Source of the DNA: UBA7862 sp050872785
GTDB lineage: Bacteria > Bacillota > Clostridia > Christensenellales > UBA1242
Length of the DNA: 41,036 nt
Assembly (NCBI GenBank): GCA_050872785.1
Contig: JBNMHO010000008.1
Location: 1 to 41,036, forward strand
Reading direction: 5' to 3'
Positions 23,297 to 31,888 of the stretch are shown in pieces (positions within the stretch are counted from its first letter, which is position 1; each line of letters starts with the position of its first letter). The notes under the pieces were generated by a model, which saw nothing but the letters and a program-made list of their open reading frames with translations, was not told the DNA's origin and made no database searches. The position numbers were made by a program, and so were the translations under genes.

Positions 23297-23318
23297 AAAA
23301 GAGGAGTTAAGAAAAAAA

Positions 23319-24263
23319 ATGACAATACGAAATTTCAGTGAAGACGAAGCGTGGGTTATTTGCAGACATGCGGTAACGGAAAATTATAAGATACTCCGTT
23401 CCATTTTTGGCAAGGATATTTATTCAAAGCCTTCGCAGTTTTCAACAAGAGATAAAAGAGATTTTTTGGCAGAAACGCAAACCGCTATTGCAAGACGTTT
23501 TTGCTTTTATGATGACGATGCAAGTGAATATTGCAAAAATTTAATTAAGAACAAAAAGAGTTGGCAAGACAGTTTGTCTAAGGAAAACTTGGTCAGTTTG
23601 TTCCTTTTGCAAAATAGAGCAATTTCCATCGCTCTTAAAAACTGCAGACTTCCACAAGTTATTGAGGATAAAATTGACGCACTTTCTGACCGTGACTTTT
23701 TGGCAACGCCTATAAGAAGACAAAACAGAGTCAAAGGGCTTATTGGCATAAAGAAGAGTTTGAAACAAGACCTTATGCGAGTTGAAACTTACAGACACGT
23801 TATGATGCCAATTATGGAATGGCTTGGAAAATGGTATAGGCTTGAAATAACCAATGACCCATTTGCCTATCTTGAAAAACGCTTTGGCAAGTTGACAGTT
23901 GACGACTACTACAGACTGATTAAAATTACAGAACTGGGTGTTGACCTAAACGGCAATCTTATTTCCCGAGGTGTAGACGGAACTTTATACGTCAATGACG
24001 AACCCCTCCCAGACAACTACATCATCGACTTTGGCATGGAAAATTTAACGCCGTATGAGGACGAGGACGCTGACTCGACTGACTATTCTGGAAATATTGT
24101 ATCGTCAAAAAACAATGAAGAGTATGAGTTATCCCCACTTGGCAGACAAATTGTGGATAACTATCTTGAAAGGACAAAGTTTGATAAGGACAAGACAATC
24201 TCGACCAACAATTCTGAAAACGCCGAAAGTTACATTCAAGGCGAGTTTAACCTTGAATTCTAG
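23319..24263 (+). CDS. Hypothetical protein, 314 aa
   Basis: I do not recognise this protein. It is soluble, mixed charge, without signal peptide or membrane helix. Residues 1-160 look mostly helical and basic (LIKNKKSWQDSL, RRQNRVKGLIGIKKSLK); 170-235 include a MEWLGKWYRLE segment; the last ~80 residues are acidic and probably disordered. ATG 23319 is chosen because GAGGAG lies 12 nt upstream and the earlier in-frame codons come from repeat B2/B5. It lies alone between dnaN and rpmH, where no gene is normally found, behind a strong promoter with a ~330-nt leader. Confidence 0.7.
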   Translation: MTIRNFSEDEAWVICRHAVTENYKILRSIFGKDIYSKPSQFSTRDKRDFLAETQTAIARRFCFYDDDASEYCKNLIKNKKSWQDSLSKENLVSLFLLQNRAISIALKNCRLPQVIEDKIDALSDRDFLATPIRRQNRVKGLIGIKKSLKQDLMRVETYRHVMMPIMEWLGKWYRLEITNDPFAYLEKRFGKLTVDDYYRLIKITELGVDLNGNLISRGVDGTLYVNDEPLPDNYIIDFGMENLTPYEDEDADSTDYSGNIVSSKNNEEYELSPLGRQIVDNYLERTKFDKDKTISTNNSENAESYIQGEFNLEF

Positions 24264-24333
24264 CGGAGTTTAGACCCTTTCTATGCTGACGGAGCGGTCG
24301 GCATAGACTAAAAATATATTATATATACTTTAT

Positions 24334-24368
24334 ATATGAGGTGTGGGACAAGTTTCCATACCTCATAT
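24334..24368 (+). terminator. Strong hairpin after the 314-aa gene
   Basis: ATATGAGGT (24334-24342) pairs with ACCTCATAT (24360-24368), and the stem can extend inward by about 6 bp with two G-T pairs. No direct T run follows (CTTCTTAAAAATTTTTT), so the termination role is probable rather than certain. Confidence 0.55.
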
Positions 24369-24405
24369 CTTCTTAAAAATTTTTTCAACATTTTCCAAAA
24401 AACTG

Positions 24406-24434
24406 TTGACAAATGAAAATAAATCTATTACACT
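24406..24434 (+). promoter_or_regulatory. rpmH promoter
   Basis: TTGACA (24406-24411), 17 bp, TACACT (24429-24434), about 85 nt upstream of rpmH. The leader contains GACTGA..TCAGTC (about 24459-24487). Confidence 0.75.
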
Positions 24435-24523
24435 TTGGGAGCAAGTTTAATTTTGAAGACTGATTGTTCGGTGTGAAAAGTCAGTCAAATCGTGGACAAA
24501 CTTGAGAATATTAGGAGGTAACT

Positions 24524-24661
24524 ATGGAAAAGGGAACATATCAACCAAACAAACGCTCACGTAGCAAAGTTCACGGTTTTAGAAAGAGAATGGCAACCAA
24601 GAACGGAAGAAAAGTGCTTGCTCGTAGAAGAAATCGTGGCAGAAAACATCTTTCCGCTTAA
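24524..24661 (+). CDS. rpmH: 50S ribosomal protein bL34
   Basis: 45 aa, very basic. It opens MEKGTYQPNKRSRSKVHGF and continues RKRMATKNGRKVLARRR, the complete bL34 pattern. It is too short for a standard ORF cut-off but has a strong TAGGAGGT SD. First gene of the rpmH-rnpA-yidD-yidC-jag operon; rnpA starts 3 nt after its stop. Confidence 0.97.
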   Translation: MEKGTYQPNKRSRSKVHGFRKRMATKNGRKVLARRRNRGRKHLSA

Positions 24662-24664
24662 ACT

Positions 24665-24994
24665 ATGCTAAGAGCAAAAAACAGACTTAGAAAAAGAAAA
24701 GAATTTTCTTATATATACCGAAAAGGCGAAGTGTATTTCGCAAAAGACCTAACACTTTTTGTTACAAAAACAAAACTAGGACGCTCGAAAGTAGGCTTTT
24801 CCGTCAGCAACAAGGTCGGCAACAGTGTTGTCCGTCACAAGGTTAAACGCAGAATAAGCGAAATTGTGCGAGTGAGGATAAACACCTTCCCCGTTGCAAA
24901 TTATGTGCTTGTGGCAAAGCCTAGCGTTGTGGAAAAGGACTTTAATGACCTAGTTAAAGAGATTGAAAGTTTGTTCCAAAAGGTTAAACTGTGA
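24665..24994 (+). CDS. rnpA: Ribonuclease P protein component
   Basis: 109 aa, basic. It binds the RNase P RNA and helps cleave 5' leaders from pre-tRNAs. It has FSYIYRKG near the N-terminus and the RNR-type motif NKVGNSVVRHKVKRRISE (50-67). It starts 3 nt after the rpmH stop with no clear SD of its own, so it is translationally coupled. Its TGA overlaps the yidD GTG start. Confidence 0.96.
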   Translation: MLRAKNRLRKRKEFSYIYRKGEVYFAKDLTLFVTKTKLGRSKVGFSVSNKVGNSVVRHKVKRRISEIVRVRINTFPVANYVLVAKPSVVEKDFNDLVKEIESLFQKVKL

Positions 24995-25296
24995 AAAATA
25001 GTTTTAAAAACAAGACGGCGCTGCAAAAGATAACTTTTGTGCTGCTGTTCCCCTTATACATTATCGTTTTGGGGCTTGTTAAAATGTATAAATACATAAT
25101 TTCCCCACTTCTTCCGCATGCGTGCAGGTTTTATCCCACGTGTTCGGACTATTTTGTGAGGGCAATAAAGGAATACGGCGTTTTTCGCGGAATAACTATG
25201 GGAATAGGACGAATTTTTCGGTGTAACCCGTGGTCAAAGGGTGGATTTGACCCCATAAAACCAAATATTAAAGGAAATATAAAATGGCTGTTATGA
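24991..25296 (+). CDS. yidD: Membrane protein insertion efficiency factor YidD
   Basis: 101 aa. Starts with GTG overlapping the rnpA stop (GTGA). Core motifs: YKYIISPLLPHACRFYPTCSDY, GVFRGITMGIGRIFRCNPWSKGGFDPI. The family assists YidC-dependent membrane insertion. It overlaps the 5' end of yidC by 13 nt. About 20 residues at the N-terminus extend beyond the usual start. Confidence 0.95.
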   Translation: MKNSFKNKTALQKITFVLLFPLYIIVLGLVKMYKYIISPLLPHACRFYPTCSDYFVRAIKEYGVFRGITMGIGRIFRCNPWSKGGFDPIKPNIKGNIKWLL

Positions 25297-26423
25297 CACT
25301 TTTATCTTCCGTCACTTCGCAGTGGCCAAGCGGTTTTTGGCCTAGTCTAATTAAGATTTTTGAAGTGGGAAGTTATGCGTGGACAATCATTTTGTTCACT
25401 GTTGTGTTGAAACTCGTTTTGTCGCCTATGGACTTTTTGCAAAGGTTGTTTACAAACAGACAAGCCCGTGCGCAAGCAAAACTTCAACCTCAACTGGAAA
25501 AAATTAAAAGACAATATGGGCAAAACCAGACGCTGCTTTATCAAAAGCAAAACGAACTTATGGCAAAAAGTGGCGTAAACATGAAAGCCTCGTGCATTGC
25601 AATGCTTGTGTATATGGTCTTGACACTTACTATATTTATTACACTATTTAACTCTATGCGTGGCATTGCTGGGTTTAAAATTCAAAACCAATTTAATGAC
25701 CTTCGTGAAACCTACGCTGTGACTTACAATGGCGGATATTTGAAAGATTATCTAAACATGACTGACGAGGAAGTTGCGGAACTTTACACAAAATCTGGTG
25801 ACGAGAGAAAAGAGTATCTTTTGACATTTGAAAACGCAAAAGTTACAACTGACCTCAACTTAGAGCAAGTTCAAGCAAAAGGCGAAGAAATAAAGACTTC
25901 CGCCCAAGACAACGTTGCCACAAGATATGAAGAAATTAAGGACAGTTGGCTGTGGATTAAGAACATTTGGATAGCAGACAAGGCAACTGCCCCAGAGATA
26001 CAAAGTTACAGCGCTTACGTGTCCTCAACGGGCGACAAAACAGTGCTTGAAGAGGACTATAACAATGTTATGGGCAAACTTCAAAGCGTGGATAAGAGCG
26101 TAAACGGATATTATATCCTCTCCATTTTGGTTGTTGCAGCAACCTTCTTGTCGCAGTGGTTAAACAAAAAGTTATCCAGCCCAAAAGACAAGTCAGGCAA
26201 CACCGTAAAGCAACCAGGTGCAGGCAAATTCCTCATGATTATTTTGCCATTCACAATGCTTCTGTTTACCCTCAATTCAAGTGCAATCTTCTCAATTTAC
26301 ATCATCACAAACTCCATAATAAGCACTGCACTAACTCCAGTTATAACCATTCTTTGCAACAAGATTGAGGACAAACGTGAAAGAGAGAAAATCGAAGTCA
26401 TAAAGCCTGATTATATGAGATAA
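25284..26423 (+). CDS. yidC: Membrane protein insertase YidC
   Basis: 379 aa. Inserts membrane proteins with or without Sec. Hydrophobic segments: about 31-50 (TM1), 101-122, 276-293 and 315-350. Two oddities are seen. The conserved Arg of the groove in TM1 is Lys43 (VVLKLVLSP). An insertion of roughly 90 residues (127-220), predicted extracytoplasmic, separates TM2 from the conserved WLWIKNIW segment. There is no lipoprotein Cys of the SpoIIIJ kind. SD AAAGGA lies inside yidD. Confidence 0.93.
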   Translation: MAVMTLLSSVTSQWPSGFWPSLIKIFEVGSYAWTIILFTVVLKLVLSPMDFLQRLFTNRQARAQAKLQPQLEKIKRQYGQNQTLLYQKQNELMAKSGVNMKASCIAMLVYMVLTLTIFITLFNSMRGIAGFKIQNQFNDLRETYAVTYNGGYLKDYLNMTDEEVAELYTKSGDERKEYLLTFENAKVTTDLNLEQVQAKGEEIKTSAQDNVATRYEEIKDSWLWIKNIWIADKATAPEIQSYSAYVSSTGDKTVLEEDYNNVMGKLQSVDKSVNGYYILSILVVAATFLSQWLNKKLSSPKDKSGNTVKQPGAGKFLMIILPFTMLLFTLNSSAIFSIYIITNSIISTALTPVITILCNKIEDKREREKIEVIKPDYMR

Positions 26424-26464
26424 GGCGTAAGCCAAAAATTCTATAGTAAAAGGAATTTTGAAAA

Positions 26465-27190
26465 ATGAAAACAATTCAAGCAACTGCCAAAAACGTGCAA
26501 AAAGCCATTGAAGAAGGGCTGAAAGAACTTGGTGTTTCGCAAGAAGAAGTGGACATAAAAGTTTTGGACGAAGGCGGGCTATTTAGAAAGGCAAAAGTTG
26601 AACTTTCCTATGATGACGGCAAAGAAGACAAGAAGCCAAGCAAGGAAGAAAAGAAAGACGAGAAACTTGAAAAGAAAGCAGAAAAGAAAGCCGCTAAAGA
26701 AGAAGCCAAGGCGGAAAAAGAACTTCCAGCCAAACTAGACCCAGAAAAGGTTGGAAAAGACTTCTTGAAGGAACTTCTTGACAAAATGAAAGTCCAAGCG
26801 GAAGTGGAGTTCACAACAACCCAAGACGGCGTGTTATTTAACGCTTCTGGTGACCACGTAAACCCACTTATTGGACGCCATGGGGAAACACTCAACGCCA
26901 TTCAAGAATTGCTTATGAACGTGCTTAAAAACAAAGGATATCGTGAAGGCAGAGTTTACTTTGACGTGGAGAACTACAAAAACCGCCGAGAAGTTGCCCT
27001 TGTGGAACTTGCCGAGAAAATGGCAAACAAAGCCCTTAAAATTGGCAAACCAGTTCGCCTAGAACGCATGAGCGCCTATGAACGCAAAATCATTCACACC
27101 GCCCTACAAAACTTCGAAGGCGTCACCACTCAAAGCGAAGGCGAAGAACCAAATAGATACCTAGTTATTATACCTGAAGTGAAAGAATAA
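26465..27190 (+). CDS. jag: RNA-binding protein Jag (KhpB)
   Basis: 241 aa. Jag-N domain at 1-51, a Lys/Glu-rich linker at 52-90, a KH domain (GRHGETLNAIQELL carries the GxxG loop) and a C-terminal R3H domain (LERMSAYERKIIHTAL). KhpB acts with KhpA as an RNA chaperone affecting cell elongation and sporulation genes. It follows yidC by 41 nt, with SD AAAGGA, and ends the rpmH operon at a terminator. Confidence 0.95.
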   Translation: MKTIQATAKNVQKAIEEGLKELGVSQEEVDIKVLDEGGLFRKAKVELSYDDGKEDKKPSKEEKKDEKLEKKAEKKAAKEEAKAEKELPAKLDPEKVGKDFLKELLDKMKVQAEVEFTTTQDGVLFNASGDHVNPLIGRHGETLNAIQELLMNVLKNKGYREGRVYFDVENYKNRREVALVELAEKMANKALKIGKPVRLERMSAYERKIIHTALQNFEGVTTQSEGEEPNRYLVIIPEVKE

Positions 27191-27191
27191 A

Positions 27192-27215
27192 AAACTCCCA
27201 GTTGGGAGTTTTTTT
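27192..27215 (+). terminator. Terminator of the rpmH-jag operon
   Basis: AAACTCCCA and TGGGAGTTT stem (27192-27200, 27203-27211) with a T run. The minimal loop means the apical pairs open. Confidence 0.8.
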
Positions 27216-27351
27216 GTCACTTCGTGAATGATAGCCACTTCGTGAATGATAGCCACTTCGTTGCATGATAGTTGCTAACGCAACATTATAGTTCCCTTTC
27301 GGGAACATGATAGCAACATTCGTTGCATTATTGGCTCTGCGAGGCAGTTTA
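27216..27351 (+). repeat. Family A hairpin array A4
   Basis: Successive units separated by ATGATA/ATTATA: TCAC-TTC-GTGA, a GCCACTTCGTGA variant, GCCAC-TTC-GTTGC, GTTGC-TAAC-GCAAC, GTTCCC-TTTC-GGGAAC, GCAAC-ATTC-GTTGC, and the cap GGCTCTGCGAGGCAG with TTTA. It lies after the jag terminator, in sense. Confidence 0.85.
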
Positions 27352-27366
27352 AGTTACATTAAAATA

Positions 27367-27395
27367 TTTACAAATTCGCTGCGTTGTGTTACAAT
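27367..27395 (+). promoter_or_regulatory. mnmE promoter, predicted leaderless
   Basis: TTTACA (27367-27372), a 17-bp spacer ending in TGT, TACAAT (27390-27395); the ATG starts 6 nt later. Confidence 0.65.
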
Positions 27396-27401
27396 AGCCG
27401 T

Positions 27402-28760
27402 ATGGAAAATAAAGATGATGTGATTGTGGCTATTGCGACACCGTATGGAAAGAGTGGCGTGGGCATTGTAAGATTAAGCGGAGCGGGCTGTTTGGGGCTT
27501 GGCAAGAAGATGTTTCGACCATATTCAAAGGCGTGCGATTATGAGCCAAATAAGATGTATTTGGGCGAGATTGACTTGGGGGGCATGAAGGACAAGGGCT
27601 TTATGGTCTATTTTGCTTGCCCTCATTCTTTCACGGGCGAAGACGTGGTGGAATTTCAGTGCCATGGCGGTGTGCTTATTTTGGAAAAGATTATAACAAA
27701 ATGTCTTTCACTAGGTGCCAGAATGGCGGAAGCGGGCGAGTTTTCAAAGCGTGCATTCCTAAACGGCAAAATGTCACTTGACGAGGCGGAGGGCGTTGCA
27801 GACCTCATAAATGCGGAAAGCGAAAGCGAACTTAGGTGCAGTTACTCGCTTGCTCGTGGCGAACTTAAGGGCAAGGTGGGCGAAATTCAGCAGACTGTGC
27901 TTGACACGTTGTGCGAGTTGCAAGTGAATTTGGACTATCCCGAGGAGAAGATTGAACTCGCAACCCGTATGGAACTTAAAAAAGACTTCCAAAACGTGTG
28001 CAAGAGCATTGACGGGCTTCTCTCCACCACCAAACAAGGGCATTTGTGCAAGTTTGGCGTTGACGTGGCGATAGTTGGCAAGACGAACGCTGGCAAAAGC
28101 AGCCTTCTTAACAAACTTCTTGGCACCGAGCAAGCCATTGTCACCGACATTGAAGGCACAACTCGTGATGTTGTAAGTGGCGTTATGGAGTATAGGGGCG
28201 TGAAGTTTAATTTGCTCGATACCGCTGGCTTGCGGGAAACTGATGACGTCATAGAAAACATCGGCATTGACAAAACAAAGCAGACCATTGAGCAAAGTGA
28301 CGTGATTATGCTTGTAATTGACCGCTCGAAAAAGACCGACAAGCAAGACGAAGAGAACTTCACATTGACTGCTGGCAAAAACAGAATAATCGTCCTAAAC
28401 AAACTTGACAAAACAGACTGCACTTCCCTAAAAGAAAGTCTTTCTGGCGAAAAGGTTATATCCATTAGTGCCAAAACTGGCGAAAATGTTGACCGACTGA
28501 AAGACCTACTTTTTGACACTGCCTTTGACGGGAAATTTATAAACGACTCACTCATCATAACAAACGCCCGCCATGCAAAGGTGCTATCTGAAGCCAGTGC
28601 CGCTGCACACAGTCTGCTACAAAAGACTGACACAGAATTTTTGGACTGCCTATCACTCGACTGTCAGTATCTGTGGGAAAAGTTGGGCGAAATTACAGGT
28701 GTGTCTGCCAATGACGAAATTATAAAGACAATTTTCTCCAAATTCTGTCTAGGAAAGTGA
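27402..28760 (+). CDS. mnmE: tRNA modification GTPase MnmE
   Basis: 452 aa. With MnmG it makes the cmnm5 modification of U34 in several tRNAs. N-terminal folate-binding domain (1-118, with FTGEDVVEF and FQCHGG), helical domain, and an inserted G domain with GKTNAGKS (P-loop), TTRD, DTAGL and NKLD. The C-terminus ends FCLGK, the catalytic CxGK. An in-frame TTG at 27384 lies inside the promoter and is rejected as the start. No SD precedes the ATG. Confidence 0.97.
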   Translation: MENKDDVIVAIATPYGKSGVGIVRLSGAGCLGLGKKMFRPYSKACDYEPNKMYLGEIDLGGMKDKGFMVYFACPHSFTGEDVVEFQCHGGVLILEKIITKCLSLGARMAEAGEFSKRAFLNGKMSLDEAEGVADLINAESESELRCSYSLARGELKGKVGEIQQTVLDTLCELQVNLDYPEEKIELATRMELKKDFQNVCKSIDGLLSTTKQGHLCKFGVDVAIVGKTNAGKSSLLNKLLGTEQAIVTDIEGTTRDVVSGVMEYRGVKFNLLDTAGLRETDDVIENIGIDKTKQTIEQSDVIMLVIDRSKKTDKQDEENFTLTAGKNRIIVLNKLDKTDCTSLKESLSGEKVISISAKTGENVDRLKDLLFDTAFDGKFINDSLIITNARHAKVLSEASAAAHSLLQKTDTEFLDCLSLDCQYLWEKLGEITGVSANDEIIKTIFSKFCLGK

Positions 28761-28905
28761 AAATTGGCGAAAAATATCTAAAAAGTATTGTAAAATAGTG
28801 TTTTTTAGCAAAATTAGACATGTTTTTGCAAAAATATAGTAAAATATGATTAAAGTTAGCAAAATTTAGAAAAAAAACTATAATTTTAGCAAAATTTAAC
28901 AAAAG

Positions 28906-28933
28906 TTGACGAAAATTAAACTATAGTTATAAA
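28906..28933 (+). promoter_or_regulatory. Possible mnmG promoter
   Basis: TTGACG (28906-28911), 16 bp, TATAAA (28928-28933). The 267-bp gap is extremely A-rich on the plus strand, with the word TAGCAAAATT three times. Confidence 0.45.
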
Positions 28934-29027
28934 AATTTGACATAAAAAAACGAAAAACAGTAGAAAAAACAGAAAAAAATTGAAAAAGTAACAAAAAAGA
29001 ACGAAAAAGAGCAAAAATTAACGAAAA

Positions 29028-30926
29028 ATGGGGCAAAAAATGGAAAAAGAAGAATTTGACGTTGTGGTAATTGGCAGCGGACATGCGGGGTGTGAAGCGT
29101 GTCTTGCCTCCGCACGCCTTGGCAACAAAACTTTGCTTGCGACCCTCAACCTCGACAGCATTGCCTTTCTTGCGTGCAATCCGTCAATCGGCGGCACAGC
29201 AAAAGGACAACTCGCCAGCGAGATTGACGCACTTGGTGGCGAAATGGGCGTCAACACGGACAAAAACATTCTGCAACTTCGCATGCTTAACACTGGCAAG
29301 GGAGTTGCTGTTCAAAGTTTAAGAGCGCAAGTTGACAAACATGGTTATCACTTCAGCATGAAAGAAACATTGGAAAAACAACCCAATTTGACCATAAAAC
29401 AGTGTGAAATTGTTGAAATTTTGGTCGAAAACGGCAAAGTTGTGGGTGTAAAGAACGCATTTGGCGAAATTATCCCATGCAAAGCGGTGGTCTTGGCAAC
29501 GGGCGTGTATATGGAAAGCAGAGTTATCATAGGCGAATTCACAAAAGACCAAGGGCCAAACGGCTTCATAAACTCAAAGGGGCTTTCAAAAAACTTGCAA
29601 GATTTGGGTTTTGAGATTTTTAGGTTCAAAACTGGCACGCCAGCGAGGGTTCTTAAAAGTTCTATAGATTTTGACAAGTTCGAGGAGCAAAACGGCGATG
29701 AAAATATCCAAACTTTTTCATTTTTGACCAAAAAACAGCCAAAAAACTTGTGTAAGTGCTATCTTGGCTACACAAACGAACGCACACACGACATAATTCG
29801 CCAAAATTTACACCGTGCACCAATGTATAGCGGCATGATTAAAGGGGTTGGGCCTCGCTACTGCCCTTCCATTGAGGATAAAGTTGTGCGTTTTGCCGAC
29901 CGACCTCGCCACCAAATCTTTCTTGAACCCGAGGACAAGTCAGGAACAGAAATTTATGTGCAGGGGTTTTCTTCGTCCATGCCAGTTGACGTGCAAGAAG
30001 AAATGTATCGCAGTGTTGACGGCTTTCAAAATGTCGAAATTTTGCGAAACGCCTACGCTATTGAGTATGACTGCATAAATTCGCTGGAACTTTTGCCAAC
30101 TTTGGAATCAAAACGTATCTCGGGAATGTTTTTTGCGGGGCAAATTAACGGCACAAGCGGCTATGAGGAAGCGGCAGCACAAGGACTTATCGCAGGAATT
30201 AACGCCAGCAGAAAGTTGCATAACGAAGAACCTCTCATTTTGGGACGGGACGAAGCGTATATCGGTGTTTTGATTGACGACCTTGTCACAAAAGGCACCA
30301 ACGAGCCATACAGAATGATGACTTCCCGTGCGGAATATAGGCTTCTGCTTCGCCAAGACAACGCAGACATCCGCCTTACGCCAATCGGCAGAAAAATCGG
30401 GCTTGTGACTGACGAACGCTATAAAATATTTGAAAAGAAACTGAAACTTATCCAAAAAGCACAAAAAGACCTCGACACTTCCCTAAACGCAAAGGAAGTG
30501 AAAAAACTTTATGAGGAAAAGAGTGAAAGCACCTTGTCCATTGACCCAAAAGTCCGTGAAGTTTTAAAACGCACAAACATTTCAATCTTTGACCTTAAAA
30601 ACCGTTTTGACATTTTCAAGAACATTCCCGACAATATTTTAAACTACGTTCAAACGGAAGTAAAGTATTCGGGGTATCTTAAAAGGCAACAAGTTTTAAT
30701 TTCCCAAATGAGAAAAAATGAAGAAGTCAAACTTCCAGCCGACTTTGACTACTCGCAAATAAAAGGACTGCGAATTGAAGCACAACAAAAACTGAACAAA
30801 TTTAAACCACTATCTCTTGGGCAAGCCAGCAGAATAAGTGGAGTATCCCCTGCAGACATTGCCGTGCTTACAATTTTCCTCACAATGAAAAAACGACAAA
30901 ATGAAACAAAAAATGGTCAAAAATAG
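29028..30926 (+). CDS. mnmG: tRNA uridine 5-carboxymethylaminomethyl modification enzyme MnmG
   Basis: 632 aa from ATG 29028; the next ATG (29040) is an alternative and has GGGG 6 nt upstream, while neither has a standard SD. FAD-binding motif VVVIGSGHAGCEA at the N-terminus, NPSIGGTAKGQL, and the C-terminal helical domain with RISGVSPADIAVL. It is the FAD and NADH-using partner of MnmE. It lies 267 nt after mnmE, so it has a separate promoter. Confidence 0.97.
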   Translation: MGQKMEKEEFDVVVIGSGHAGCEACLASARLGNKTLLATLNLDSIAFLACNPSIGGTAKGQLASEIDALGGEMGVNTDKNILQLRMLNTGKGVAVQSLRAQVDKHGYHFSMKETLEKQPNLTIKQCEIVEILVENGKVVGVKNAFGEIIPCKAVVLATGVYMESRVIIGEFTKDQGPNGFINSKGLSKNLQDLGFEIFRFKTGTPARVLKSSIDFDKFEEQNGDENIQTFSFLTKKQPKNLCKCYLGYTNERTHDIIRQNLHRAPMYSGMIKGVGPRYCPSIEDKVVRFADRPRHQIFLEPEDKSGTEIYVQGFSSSMPVDVQEEMYRSVDGFQNVEILRNAYAIEYDCINSLELLPTLESKRISGMFFAGQINGTSGYEEAAAQGLIAGINASRKLHNEEPLILGRDEAYIGVLIDDLVTKGTNEPYRMMTSRAEYRLLLRQDNADIRLTPIGRKIGLVTDERYKIFEKKLKLIQKAQKDLDTSLNAKEVKKLYEEKSESTLSIDPKVREVLKRTNISIFDLKNRFDIFKNIPDNILNYVQTEVKYSGYLKRQQVLISQMRKNEEVKLPADFDYSQIKGLRIEAQQKLNKFKPLSLGQASRISGVSPADIAVLTIFLTMKKRQNETKNGQK

Positions 30927-31047
30927 CAAAAAAGTGTCAAAAAAAGCATAAAAAACGCAAAAAATGACTAAAAATTGACTATTTATATCAAAAAACCGCT
31001 AAAAATAAGCAAAAATAAAACTGAAAATGTTAAAAAAGGAGTGAAAA

Positions 31048-31773
31048 ATGCCAGACAAAATGGAAAATAAATTTCAAAAATTCTGTGTGAGAGCAGATTT
31101 GAGCCACTTTTATGATGTAATTTCAAACAAAAAGACACAATTTGAGCAATATTTTTCAAACCTCGTTGAGTGGAATAATAAGTTTAACCTCACAGCAATC
31201 ACCTCTCATGACGAAGTTTTTGAAAAGCATTTTTTGGACAGTGTCCTCTCAATGGACATTATCCCTCAAAAAGCAAGCATTATTGATATTGGTGCAGGGG
31301 CTGGGTTCCCTAGTTTTCCACTCAAAATTGTCCGTGATGACTTAAAAGTTACTGCTATTGACAGTGTAAACAAAAAAGTGACCTTTCTAACTGACCTTGC
31401 AACTACTCTTTCGCTCCAAAATGTGACTTGTTTGCATGCTCGGGCGGAAGATTTGGCACAAAAAAGTGATTTTCGTGAACAATTTGATGTTTGCGTTGCC
31501 CGTGCAGTTGCCTCTCTTAACACTTTATGTGAATATTGTTTGCCATTTGTTAAAGTAGGTGGAATGTTTTTGGCATATAAATCTCAAAATGTTGAAGAAG
31601 AATTGCTATCTTCCGAAAACGCCCTAAAACTTCTTGGCGGAAAATTGGAAAAAATATTGCAATTCGACCTAAACGGGGCAGAGCGAGATATTGTTGTGAT
31701 AAGAAAAGTTGCCACAATGCCAAAGAAGTTCCCTCGAGGAAAAAACAAACCTCGCCTTGAACCACTTGTTTAA
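31048..31773 (+). CDS. rsmG: 16S rRNA (guanine-N7) methyltransferase RsmG
   Basis: 241 aa. Methylates G527 of 16S rRNA with S-adenosylmethionine. LVEWNNKFNLTAI and the SAM loop DIGAGAGFPSFPLKI are diagnostic; a late ARAVASL motif and a basic C-terminus follow. Residues 11-21 (KFCVRADLSHF) are encoded by a 36-bp sequence found again, exactly, at 35403-35438. They precede the part homologous to other RsmG proteins, so the extreme N-terminus may be recruited repeat sequence. The SD AAAGGAG supports the ATG. Confidence 0.95.
   Translation: MPDKMENKFQKFCVRADLSHFYDVISNKKTQFEQYFSNLVEWNNKFNLTAITSHDEVFEKHFLDSVLSMDIIPQKASIIDIGAGAGFPSFPLKIVRDDLKVTAIDSVNKKVTFLTDLATTLSLQNVTCLHARAEDLAQKSDFREQFDVCVARAVASLNTLCEYCLPFVKVGGMFLAYKSQNVEEELLSSENALKLLGGKLEKILQFDLNGAERDIVVIRKVATMPKKFPRGKNKPRLEPLV
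31076..31111 (+). repeat. 36-bp repeat E, copy in rsmG
   Basis: Identical over 36 bases to 35403-35438; begins AAAAATTCTGTGTGAG and ends GAGCCACTTTT. Confidence 0.9.
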
Positions 31774-31840
31774 TTCTTTTTAACTTTCTATCATTTTTGT
31801 TTATAACCTTTAATATCAAAATAATTATTATATTTTTAAG

Positions 31841-31888
31841 ATAATTGCTACATCTCGCTTATATTGCGGTGTGTGGCAATTATTTTTT
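31841..31888 (+). terminator. rsmG terminator enclosing a family D element
   Basis: ATAATTGCTA (31841-31850) pairs with TGGCAATTAT (31873-31882, one G-T pair), then a run of T. The loop is D copy 2 (31848-31876, CGCTTATATTGCGG). The remaining DNA to parA (31889-32083) is A/T-rich without visible features. Confidence 0.7.

Noticed and set aside
23214..23318. Upstream extension of the 314-aa protein
   Set aside because: Encoded by repeats B2/B5; the SD fits ATG 23319.
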